Below, in pieces: positions 1 to 10,300 of a stretch of DNA of 64,000 nucleotides (position 1 is the stretch's first letter; each line of letters begins with the position of its first letter). The notes below the pieces were generated by a model. It had not been told where the DNA came from and did not search any database. It worked only from the letters and a program-made list of their open reading frames with translations. The stretch is from Harmothoe impar (Eukaryota; Annelida; Polychaeta; Phyllodocida; Polynoidae). Position numbers and translations under genes: made by a program. The stretch lies in the NCBI GenBank assembly GCA_947462335.1, contig OX381710.1, positions 64,599,303 through 64,663,302 on the forward strand. The letters are read 5' to 3'.

Positions 1-79
1 AGCCGCAGCAGACGCAACAGTAGCAGGCGCAGCAGCAGCCTCAGCAGGCGCAGCCGTAGCAAGCGCAGCAGTAGCAGGC

Positions 80-112
<33 letters not shown>

Positions 113-441
113 GCAGGCGGGACGGCGGTAGCAGCGGCAGCGCGCTTAGCAGCAACGTGTACCGTCGCGAGTGTAACAACGTCGCTAGCACGACGACTGC
201 TACCAGTAGTACTACTAGTACTACTACCACTACTACTACTACTGCTACTACTAGTGCTACTGCTACTACTACTACTACTACTACTGCCGCGAGCGCTCGC
301 TACAGCAGGAGGGTGATAAGACCAACCGGCTGCGGCGGTAGTCTCATGTTCAGTAGCAAGAGCAGGCACTGACGCTAAACGAACGCTGTTCCGCGTAGTC
401 TTCTTGTTCTTGAACGCCGCTAGCTGTTGTCTTTTGCTCAT
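1..441 (-). CDS. PC4-like element protein, N-terminal part (copy 1), runs off the left edge
   Basis: The frame starts at ATG 441-439 (MSKRQQLA...) and stays open to base 1, so only the N-terminal 147 residues are seen. A basic start (FKNKKTTRNS) is followed by a serine run and then a long alanine/proline region, coded by AGT/AGC and GCT/GCG/GCA repeats. It matches the product at 38633-37029 but lacks a few residues after position 8 and differs in the lengths of the serine and alanine runs. The PC4-like domains would lie left of the window. A TATA box (TATATAAGG, minus strand, 509-501) sits about 60 bases upstream of the ATG. Confidence 0.75.
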
Positions 442-1551
442 GGTGGTGACTGTAGAGAGCAGCAAAAAAGAATGAGTGAGTGAATGGAGGTTTCCAAGCC
501 CCTTATATACGCCTTCTCGCTTCTAGAGCTAAGCTACTTACCGACCCTGTTCAGCTGCCGCCGGCTGGCCGGCGGCCATTCACAAAGAGAAACAAAAAGA
601 CATAAGGCATGACGTTTTCAGCTGGATCCCTTTCCCCCCCCCTCTTTTGAGAGATCGACTGTGATGATGAGCTAAGCCGCTTACCACCCTGTTCAGCAAT
701 TCAACGCGCATTAGCTGTATAAAGGGTTAAGCGGTTGCTGCCTGCCGTCGACTGACCGGCGGCGGCCATTCACAAAGACATAAGGTATGACGTTTTCAGC
801 TGGATCCCTTTTTGAGGGATCCACTGTGGTGAGCTAAGCCGCTTACCACCCTGTTCAGCCATTCAGCGCGCGTTAGCTGTATAAAGGATTAACGGTAACG
901 GTGATGAGCTTACAGTGTGTATACAAAAAAAAACTACAGGAGGCGTGTGGCGTGAAGCAGGACCCCCCTAAGACGAACGTGCCTGTCTGTGAGTAGAGGC
1001 GTGTGCATGTGGTGAGCGACTTAAGTGTAAGACAAAAATCGCCACCTCCTGCCGTGGTGAGTAGACCGGGCCGGCCAGGCGGGCGGGCGGCCGGCTAGTT
1101 CAATAGGGAGGGGTGACAGCTGCCTAAGGCTGTGCATGAAAAAAAATCCGATTTTCACCTGACCTCTGACGTTTGTTACAATGAATGTCAGAGGGAGGGA
1201 GACGTCCTCGGGTAGGGGGTAGGAGGTATTAAGGCTATGAGTGAGGAAAAAACACCGTTTTCAGCTGGTCTCCACGGATAGCGATGCCACACCCCCTCGT
1301 CATCTAAGCTCTTAAGGAGCGGAGCGGCTGAAAAAGCGTCATGCGGACAGGGTGCTAGACAGCTGGAGCGCTGTTGGAAATGGGATTAAACTCCCTCTGT
1401 ATAAAAAGCTCTCATTTCTGTTGGAAAAAAAACATATCACCTCTGACCCCAGTAACGGCTACTACCACCACCACCGCCACCACCACCACCGCCGCCACCG
1501 CCGCCACCGCCGCCGCCGCCGCCGCTGCCGCCGCCGCCAAGACGAGACGAG
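442..1551. promoter_or_regulatory. Divergent upstream region between PC4-like and death-domain genes (copy 1)
   Basis: About 1.1 kb with no gene. It holds a TATA box for the minus-strand gene (509-501) and one for the plus-strand gene (TATAAAAAG, 1400-1408, about 150 bases before ATG 1552). Between them lie imperfect direct repeats built on 'gacgttttcagctggatccc', 'gagctaagccgcttaccaccctg' (shortened here) and 'ttagctgtataaagg' at about 607-735 and 780-890. The 5' leader of the plus gene carries a CCACCG/CCGCCG repeat (about 1465-1540). The same layout is seen at 38634-39673 in copy 2, so it is a property of the element. Function as a bidirectional promoter is inferred. Confidence 0.6.
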
Positions 1552-2301
1552 ATGGCTCAAGCTATTCCACTTTCAAGCTCGCCTTCACCGCCCGGTGCGC
1601 CTGAAAAAAAGTTAATGCGGCTTGACGACGTGAGACGCGGCGCGAGGCAGCAGACCGATGATGGGGAGACCCGACAGGTAGGACAGCGGCGGTTAGCCTA
1701 TAGCGACGCCTTGCTTCGTCAACTAGGTAAAGAGTTGAGCGGCTGTTGGAGAGAGTTGGGCAGTAGCTTAAAAGTCAGCGCCGCCCGTATGGATGCTCTA
1801 GTAGAGCGCAGTGTCAAGACACCGGAGGAGCTGTGTACGGCGATGTTCCGAGTGTGGTGGGGTGAAACCCCGCATCGTCATAGATGGGGCGAGCTCGGTC
1901 GCGTCTTCACCCGCATAAGACGCATGGAACTGTTGGCTCAGTGGATGGCCCTTCTCCACAGACAGGGGTTGGATTTCGAAAACCCCGACTCGCGCGCGAT
2001 GCACAAGCACTTGGGCACCCTCGGCAGACGTCTGGGTAGCAGGTGGAAAGAGGTGGGGGACCATTTAAAATTGTCGCCTGAGAGGTTAGATAAGATCGCT
2101 GAAGAATGCGAATACGGAGGAAGTCCCGCTGAGTGGGCCTTCCGAGTGTTGAAAATGTGGCAAGATGAAGCTGACGGCGCCGGCGGTACGCCTTTTGAAC
2201 TCCTTCGAGTGTTGACTGAGGACATGGGAAAGTTTGGCCTCGGCATCGCGATATTACTTGACTTTATCAAGCAAGAAACAACGAGAACGACGGACATGTG
2301 A
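1552..2301 (+). CDS. Tandem death-domain-like protein (element copy 1)
   Basis: A 249-residue intact frame. After a polar leader (residues 1-45) there are two similar helical modules of the death-domain type. The first (about 48-130) has the pattern LGKELSGCWRELGSSLKVS ... PEELCTAMFRVWW; the second (about 150-240) has LGRRLGSRWKEVGDHLKLSP ... SPAEWAFRVLKMWQ. The W-(R/K)-E-(L/V)-G core, the conserved helix after it and the L..W ending are death-domain hallmarks. Death domains make homotypic contacts in apoptosis and innate immune signalling in animals. No caspase, kinase or membrane segment is attached, so it may be an adaptor-like or decoy protein; that is inference. The copy at 39674-40414 is about 93-95% identical. 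It is coded divergently from the PC4-like gene, and the stop codon directly abuts the terminal inverted repeat. Confidence 0.78.
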   Translation: MAQAIPLSSSPSPPGAPEKKLMRLDDVRRGARQQTDDGETRQVGQRRLAYSDALLRQLGKELSGCWRELGSSLKVSAARMDALVERSVKTPEELCTAMFRVWWGETPHRHRWGELGRVFTRIRRMELLAQWMALLHRQGLDFENPDSRAMHKHLGTLGRRLGSRWKEVGDHLKLSPERLDKIAEECEYGGSPAEWAFRVLKMWQDEADGAGGTPFELLRVLTEDMGKFGLGIAILLDFIKQETTRTTDM

Positions 2302-2453
2302 ATTGTTGTGTTTTATTTTCATACGTCTTCTTTATTAGTAAGTAAAAAAAAAAAATATCATAACAATTAAGACGCGCGATCTCTTAAAGTGTCACTTCCT
2401 CCAGTCGCAGCTGATCGCCTCATCGCAGCACGTGATAAACAAAAAAAAAACGA

Positions 2454-2495
2454 AGAGACACGCTTCTTCCTCTCGAGAGGAAGAAGCGTGTCTCT
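2454..2495. repeat. 42-bp perfect palindrome in TIR (copy 1)
   Basis: Two 21-base arms meet at a CTCGAG centre (agagacacgcttcttcctct is one arm end). The same 42 bases occur at 32475-32516, and half of it at 40562-40585. Could form a cruciform or hairpin. Confidence 0.9.
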
Positions 2496-2904
2496 CGATT
2501 GAAATCTTTTTCTTTTCTTTTTTTCTTAAAAGAGACAAACACCCCTTAGAGTGCTCCCCCACCCCCCTAGAGTGCCCCCCTCCCCCCCACCACCCGCCCC
2601 ATGCATCCTAAAAGCGCCCCCCTCCCCATGCATCTTAAAGAAGCCCCCCTCCCCCCCTCCCCTCCCCTCCCCCCCTTATACACTCTAAAGAACGCTTCTA
2701 CCTAGTTCAATAAGTCACTTCCAGTCGCTCGTAAAACAATAAAAAATGAAAAAAAATGAAAAAAAAACTTATATCGTAGTGTTTTTTATTAGTTTACCGA
2801 AAAAAAATAAGAGACTCGCCTCCTCCTCCAAAAAAAAAGTTATCACATTTTAAAGCCCGTGACCCCTTAAAGACGCTCATCTCTTCATTAAGTCGCGTGA
2901 CGTC

Positions 2905-2905
<1 letters not shown>

Positions 2906-2935
<30 letters not shown>

Positions 2936-2960
2936 CTTCTTCTTCTTCTTCTTCTTCTTC
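2906..2960. repeat. TTC microsatellite in TIR (copy 1)
   Basis: Uninterrupted TTC/TCT repeat, the counterpart of the GAA repeat at 31934-31990. Its frame gives an arginine-rich or serine-rich open frame that is not a gene. Confidence 0.9.
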
Positions 2961-3064
2961 CGGTCACGTGATCAATCAGGTCACTTCCGGTCACGTGATC
3001 CTCAATGAGGTCACTTCCGGTTGGCCATTAGGTCATGTGACGTCACTTCCGGTCCCCTAAGTAG

Positions 3065-3669
3065 GTCAGTAGGTTACCCAGAATGCACCATCCCCTAAGT
3101 AGGTCACTTCCGGTCACCCAATGGAGGCCTCTGATTGGCTTCAGGGTTACCCAGAATGCACCGCTAATCCCCTAAGTAGGTCACTTCCGGTCACGTGACC
3201 AAATGGAGGCCTCTGATTGGCTAACTAGGTCACGTGACGTCACCACTAATCCCCTAAGTAGGTCACTTCCGGTCACGTGACCAAATGGAGGCCTCTGATT
3301 GGCTGCATGTCGATTGAGTAATAAACAGTACTTAACTATAGTCCCGTTCCGATACATACTATACTGTCAGTAGGTTACCCAGAATGCACCATCCCCTAAG
3401 TAGGTCACTTCCGGTCACCCAATGGAGGCCTCTGATTGGCTTCAGGGTTACCCAGAATGCACCGCTAATCCCCTAAGTAGGTCACTTCCGGTCACGTGAC
3501 CAAATGGAGGCCTCTGATTGGCTAACTAGGTCACGTGACGTCACCACTAATCCCCTAAGTAGGTCACTTCCGGTCACGTGACCAAATGGAGGCCTCTGAT
3601 TGGCTGCATGTCGATTGAGTAATAAACAGTACTTAACTATAGTCCCGTTCCGATACATACTATACTACT
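3065..3669. repeat. 301-bp tandem duplication of the TIR tip (copy 1)
   Basis: Bases 3065-3365 and 3366-3666 are near-identical units, each beginning 'gtcagtaggttacccagaat' and each ending with the element tip 'ccgatacatactatact'. So the outer end of the element is present twice in a row. Not seen in copy 2. Confidence 0.88.
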
Positions 3670-4203
3670 GTGGGGGGCTTGGTGAATATATGAACTAGAG
3701 GTCATAGTGATGAAAAATGCCCTCAGTAGGGAGGGGGAGTCGATGAAACTTGATAAGCCTCCATGATTGTAGAAGGGGGGGGGGGGAGGTAAAACAAAAT
3801 ATTGGCATTTTGGGAAAATCCAAAAGAAAATTGTGAAAATTTGGTTGGATATTTTTAGACCTAAAAAGGTTAAAATGGCCAGAAAATCGGCCCTATGCGT
3901 ACACAATGCGTATGCCAAAATGGGCCTAGACCCCCCCCCCCCCCCACCCCCCTTGTACACATCTGTACGCATTTGGCCTGACCCCCCCCCCCCACCCCCC
4001 CCCCCTTCATGCGTATGTAATTAATGGACGGCCCCTAAGCTATATGTTCTTTCGGATATCCTCTTCTGTTTTATCCGAGAAATACACATTTCATTCCGGA
4101 TGTGCATTACTGACATTATATTATCGCAGTACTTTGGGGTTTGCTGGACCCTCTTTGTTCTCTTCACACTGGGCCCGCCCTGACTCGACCTGGTGTGTTT
4201 CAG
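3670..4203. other. Intron remainder with homopolymer tracts
   Basis: Host intron between element copy 1 and the first visible exon. Contains G and C runs (3775-3787, 3930-3952, 3982-4005) that produce proline/glycine-rich spurious frames. Nothing else recognised; ends with a pyrimidine tract and acceptor cag (4201-4203). Confidence 0.7.
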
Positions 4204-4351
4204 ACCTGAAGGAGGCCTTCAAGCTGACAGGGGTGCCCGGGGACAACACCATTGTCCAACTGTCAGCAACAGACCAGATGTCAACTCACAACTGCACACT
4301 CAACATGGGCTTCTCAGCACAGGACGGAACGTCCCTCTACGTCACAACCAG
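4204..4351 (+). CDS. PKHD1L1: PKHD1L1-like exon 1 of the window
   Basis: Acceptor tttcag, donor gtgagc. Enters with one base of a codon missing and leaves with two. Reads LKEAFKLTGVPGDNTIVQLS and on to SLYVTT. N-terminal part of the IPT/TIG region. Earlier exons are left of the window. Confidence 0.75.
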
Positions 4352-7300
4352 GTGAGCGTCTTAGTATATGGTATCTTTATTCCCATACAGCCCCCACTTG
4401 CCAGTACAACCTGATTCCTGTTATCTTTATTCCTGTACAGCCCCCTGCCTGCTGGTACAGCCTGGTAACTATTATCTTTATTCCTATATGGCCCCCTGCC
4501 TGCCAGTACAACCTGATTACTGTTATCTATATTCCCATACATCCCCTGCCTGCCGGTACAACCTGATTACTGGTATCTTTATTCCTGAACAGCCCCCATA
4601 CAACCTGATTACAGTTATTTTTTATTCTTGTAAAGCCCCCTGCCTGCCTGCCGGTACAACCTGATTACTCTTATCTTTATTCCCATACAGCCCCCACCTG
4701 CCGGTACAACCTGATTACTGGTATCTTTATTCCCATACATCCCCTGCCTGCCTGCCGCTACAATCTGATAACTGTTATCTTTATTCCTGTACAGCCCCCT
4801 GCCTGCTGGTATAAACTAAATTACTGTTATCTTTATTCCCATACAGTCGCGCTCCAGCCGGCTGGTACAATGTGATGGTCACGGTGGACGGTGCGAATGC
4901 CACTCACACCAAGCCATCCATAATTGAGGTGAGTAGGCCTATAGATGTAAACCATGAAATCCATGAAAACAACATTATGACTCAAAACGTATTATGTGGC
5001 ACCGACCCTCGCTGGACCGATGTTATTCATCGGTTCCAGTGGTACGAGTGACCCCCTGGAGTGAACACGGTGTTGCCTCCTGTCCCGTCCTGCAACGGTC
5101 CTGTTGGTCCCACCTGGCTCCCCCGTACTCACCACTATTATACTAATCCGCTCTTTTGGGACTCCACCTCGCAACATTCTCATCGAGTTGAAGCTTTTCT
5201 CACAAATCTGATAATGGTTGTGTCAGATAGGTGTGAGAATACGTTGGACCTCATTAAGACGTCGTACCCATCCCAGCTAACAAAAAATACGTTATTTTAC
5301 ATCAAAATAAACATATACATTTTTTAAACGTTATATAAAGTTTTGCCTCAATTAGCATGCAATTAGGAGCCACAGAGAAACGTTATAATTATAACGTTGT
5401 ATCAGTGTTTTTGTTTACTGTGATGTAACCTCTGTTTACAGCTGCTAGACTCGTACACACCGACGGTGGAGTCGGTGGTGGTCTTCAAGACGCTGGGCTC
5501 CTATGTGGGTAAAGGTGGGCAGGAGTTTGTCAGGATCTGTGGCCGCATCTTCACCTCCTACCTGAACGGCACAGAGTTCGGAATACGGAACTCCACTAAT
5601 GGCATCACTGCACGGCTTGTGGCGTAAGTGTCCTTTTCTACTTTGTGAAAAGACTCACAGTAACCCTGCCCACATATTATATCAGCGATTTAGTTAGACA
5701 TGCTATGGTGACGATCTCGCCAGGGTGCTGTTACAAATAAAATACAATGTAAAAACATAGCGCAAAAAGAGGGTGTTACAAAGCATTTGTTTTACATTGT
5801 TTTTCAAGGGGATGTTATAAAACAAAATTTATGTTACAGATTCTTTTACGCTATGGACGTTTTTATAATGTTATGGACTCTATTTTTCACCCCACCTTTC
5901 CAGCTAGTGTGCAAAATATTAGCCTAAATTTGCCTAAATTTGAAGACCACAGCGTAAATTTGAAATATTCACTAATATTAACGTAAATTTTTAAACACTA
6001 ATGTAAAATTTTTTTTTAAAACGTTGAACATAACGTAATTACGTTCCCGTACAGCCATAAATTTTGTTTTGTAACAGCCGACTGGTGATCCTTTCAAATG
6101 TATCTCCTCTGGTAATGGTTTCGTGCAGAAGGGATACTCCAAGCTAGAAAACACAGGTCGTCTCTCTGGCTGCTCGGTGGCAATAATTTATTGAATAACT
6201 TCTTCACCATAGTGTTGAGGATTTTTTTTTGACCATTGTTTTTTACCGATTGGGCAAATTTCTAAGTTTGAAATCTTTCCCAATTTTTGCCGGTTTGGCA
6301 GATTGGTATGTAGTGTTGGGAGGAACGAACGCCACGTCCAAACCAAACTTCTTCACCATAGTGTGTTTCATGTGATTTGATTGTTTACTTGTAACACCAA
6401 CAGGGCGTATGCAGACCAATACCTCTGTGACAAGAATGACGTCAACGCTAAGCCGTAAGTACGGACACACACTGATATAGTACATGTCATGATGCATGCA
6501 TGCCGCACTAGTGAGTAAGTCGCCAGTGATGCATTCATGAGTCATGTCAATTGATGATACATTCCCCAGTCTCCGTGAAAGCTTTTTTGCCAAGCAGGAC
6601 ATTCGGTCCTGCAGATCTATTATTTTGCAGGACCGGCTTAAATTTTGCAGGCCCGGATGCCTGAGGGCACTTTTCATATGTCAAAAAAAAGTTTAAAGCA
6701 AGAACTTATATTGAATCAATACAGCTTTCCTGCATATTTTTATTGAAATATTGTAAAATGTGTAATCTAGAGTAATGATTTTAACAATTTTTATGCGAAA
6801 TGATTTTCTCTCTAAAGACCTTAATAATGGTGCGATTTACAAGCCGTATAAACTGATATGTAGCCAAAGATCCAGCCAGTGTTTCGCATACCCAGTGGGC
6901 ACAAAATTCCGTTTAACGTTGAATCAACATTGAATCACCATTGAATCAGCATTGTCAACCAGTTTTCAATGTTGATTCAATGTTCTGTGCCCACTGGGTA
7001 GGCGTCTTTTTGATGTAATTCTAATGTTGCTAGCTAAGTAATCTTGACATGATTGAAAAAAATTCTGACAGATGTAATATCTTCAGAAGATTTTCTGACT
7101 GATTATGTCAATACAATATCACTGGTAGATATCATTTGTGCTGGTAAATATTATCTGGTTTGCTTCATAAACTATTGTGCATAGCGACTTTATAACATCA
7201 GGATGTCCCCCCTGATCATCCATATATCCAGAAAGTGGGCCCAATCAAATACCTGCTATACATACGAGGTTTTCTCTTCGTAATATTCTTTTCATTTTTA

Positions 7301-10300
7301 TTTCTTAAAAGGTTACCCATTTTCCTGAATGGCGCTAATGGTGAATCAAAAGACGGATGTTTTACAGTGCTGTGTCATCCTAAAGACGTGGGTCAGTATT
7401 CACTCCTCTATATTGAACTGTTAACTGAGGGAGTGCCCATTTCAACAACAGGGGGTCGATTAATGCAGGTGGATTGGGAGGGGGAAGCAAACACATTCGC
7501 CCCCTCCCTCCCCCCAAGGATGAAAAAACAATTACTACTTTTCAGCACGAAGTTAAACAGAATGTTATACCACAAACAATTTGAAACCGCCTGCATGGTG
7601 GTACAAATGCGTTATGGTTGTTGCGAATGCTCTATAACTGCTCCTGCAAGATGACTCTGTGAATAACCATAAATTATGTGTTGAGGATCGGAAATATTAC
7701 CCTCAAACAAAGATATATAACGCATGTTATGCATGACTCTGCATGTCTAAGCTATAGATGAATTATGATACAGCTGCCTGCACCTATGATGCAACTTCCT
7801 AAATTAAACATGATGTTACATGTTTATTCATTGATTTACATTGAAATGCTAATGTTTGTTTACCTTTAGGAAACCACAACCTGACCTACATTGTCGGAGA
7901 AGAATTTGGAAGGTACATCAATACGATTTACTTTAACTTTACATTGTATAATATCACCCAAAAAATATCTAATTATGTTATATACCATTAAGCGAAAAAG
8001 AAGGTGTGGCTATTACATGATATTAATGTAATTATTAATCGATAACTGCATTAATAAGGAGAATGTTCTGTTCAGTATACTAATAATAAACGATAAAATT
8101 AAGATTGGAATTGAATTGTTATAGTTGAATTGTTACATATTCACAGGCATTCACAGACATTCTTACAATTATACCTGCTTTTCTACTAGTAAAATCGATG
8201 TTATCTTAATGAATGATATATCCATTGTATATTCATATTAACATAAGTATATCATCCTTGCAGATCTGTGGCAAACTGCAAGCTGTTTCACCATGATAGG
8301 AATAATGTAAAGGGCATCTGGGAAACATACCCACGTAAGTTATCTCAGACTCGTGTAGTATTGCGATGTATAATGTGGGGCTCAAATACCTAATTCTGAA
8401 GTGAAAAGGGGGCTAGTTATATATCATAGTAATACATTTGGATGAATAGCATTTATGAATTGTACACAAGAAGACACCAAGAAAAAGAAAAAGTTAGAAA
8501 AGGGGTGGAAAGAAGTCGCGCAGAAAGACGGAGGGATTGAGAGACAGAGACTAGATAGAGAAGGATGTACCAGGGCCTTATTGTGTTCTGTCATTGTGCA
8601 TTGTGTGCAACCACTGAGCTGTGCTAGGGCAATCTAACTGTGCTGTCGTACTCTGCTCTCGTAATGTGTTTTCTTAATGCACAGTGACTGTACAGCCTGA
8701 TTTGTACACCTGTACCCAAAGTAAATAATACATAAAGTGATTCCTGTATGATCCACACTGTATGGCATGCCTGGGATGGCTATCGTTCAGTAATGCTATC
8801 GTTGGCCAGTATAAAGAAATAAGCCCCTGCACATGGTACATGTTTGGCCTCTGCTAAGATCTGTGTGTCTTTGCCCTTCAGGGATATTCAGCATGGACCT
8901 CCATGCAGGAAGTACGGGTGGTGGAACAGATGTCACCTTGTTGGGTTTCATGGGATCCTCGGCATCCGATATATACGTAAAAGTAGAAGGTAACTTTATT
9001 GTGTGAAATATAAAGACAATTAATAGTTGACTTTCATTTCATCTATGTTCGTATTAACCCTTTAACAGAGTGCTCGTTGGTCAGCATGGTGAAAAGGGGA
9101 TCATCATAATAGTAATTCTAAATTCCAAAGACTAACAATATCACAATTTAGTATGCAAAACACCCACTATATTCACTCTATGTTTTCCTGTAGGTACAAA
9201 TGCCACCATTAAGTCCAGGACATATGACAAGACAAGTACTCAGACCACCTTGGTGTTCACCACACCTGCCGAGCCGACACACTCCACCTACAGGACAGGT
9301 CAGTGGCCAATTATATGTTAACCATTTAATGACTGCTCATGTAAATATGCTGGGAGTGTGGTGTGTGAAAGTGGCATTACATGTATGTGTGCTGGGTGTG
9401 TAAAAGTGGCATTACATGTATGTGTGTGGGAGTGTGAAAGGAGCATTATATGTATGTGTGCTGGGAGTGTGAAAGTGGTATTACATGTATGTGCGTGGGA
9501 GTGTGAAAGGAGCATTACATGTATGTGTGCGGGTGTGAAAGTGGCATTACATGTATGTGTGCGGGAGTGTGAAAGTGGCATTACATGTATGTGTGCGGGA
9601 GTGTGAAAGTGGCAATACATGTATGTGTGCGGGAGTGTGAAAGTGGCATTACATGTATGTGTGCGGAAGTGCGAAAGTGGCATTACATGTATGTGTGCGG
9701 GAGTGTGAAAGTGGCATTACATGTATGTGTGCAGGAGTGTGAAAGTGGCATTACATGTATGTGTGCGGGAGTGTGAAAGTGGCATTACATGCATGTGTGC
9801 GGGAGTGTGAAAGTGGCATTACATGTATGTGTGCAGGAGTGTGAAAGTGGCATTACATGTATGTGTGCAGGAGTGTGAAAGTGGCATTACATGTATGTGT
9901 GCAGGAGTGTGAAATTGGCATTACATGTATGTGTGCGGGAGTGTATTAGTGGCATAACATGTATGTGTGCGGGAGTGTGAAAGTTGCATTACATGTATGT
10001 GTGCAGGAGTGTGAAAGTGGCATTACATGTATGTGTGCAGGAGTGTGAAAGTGGCATTACATGTATGTGTGCGGGAGTGTGAAAGTGGCATTACATGCAG
10101 TGTTGTGTGCACAGTGTGAAAGCATGTGCTGGGAGTATTGTCTTTAAAATGTCATATCTGGTATTGAGATTAGCTTTAGAAAAAAGTAGCAAAATGAAAA
10201 AGAAAACGGCCAGAACTCACTCGTATATCTTTATCAGGTGGCCGTGGTGTGAAGTTTGAGTCGTGGGATCAGACTTCTGCTGTTGCTAACATCGCCGCAG

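Larger units (their letters stand above)
1..3669 (+). mobile_element. Polinton-like mini-element, copy 1 (right part, cut by window edge)
   Basis: This stretch is collinear and closely similar to about 38200-40863 of copy 2: the 5' half of a PC4-like gene on the minus strand, a shared upstream region, a death-domain gene on the plus strand, then the right terminal inverted repeat. The right end reads CCGATACATACTATACTACT at 3650-3669, the exact reverse complement of the left end of copy 2 (31525-31544). The bases after it, gtgggg (3670-3675), would be the target duplication; the matching left copy is outside the window. The element lies in the intron upstream of the first visible host exon, in the same orientation as copy 2. 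Confidence 0.85.
2302..3669. repeat. Right terminal inverted repeat of element copy 1
   Basis: Starts one base after the death-domain stop codon. Reading outward: AT-rich strip with 'ttttattttcatacgtc', 42-bp palindrome, C-rich tracts (2545-2680), A-rich strip, TTC microsatellite, then arrays of 'cacttccgg', 'tgacgtca', 'ggtcacgtgacc' and 'tgattggct' to the tip. All of this is present inverted at 31525-32670 of copy 2. The outer 600 bp is a tandem duplication (separate entry). Confidence 0.85.

Noticed and set aside
1352..1615. Histidine/arginine-rich open frames before the death-domain gene
   Set aside because: Readings of the CCACCG leader repeat; not conserved as frames in copy 2.
1798..2297. 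Minus-strand open frames over the death-domain gene
   Set aside because: Antisense shadows; the plus frame has the domain pattern in both copies.
7235..7654. A 139-residue protein gene
   Set aside because: Only 7312-7391 is supported, as exon 5 of the host gene; the rest is intron.
9318..9776. Open frames on both strands rich in His/Cys/Thr
   Set aside because: They are readings of the 34-bp minisatellite; frame changes with each unit and there is no start or splice context.
9352..10110. CRISPR-like array
   Set aside because: Units are contiguous with no unique spacers, in a eukaryotic intron.
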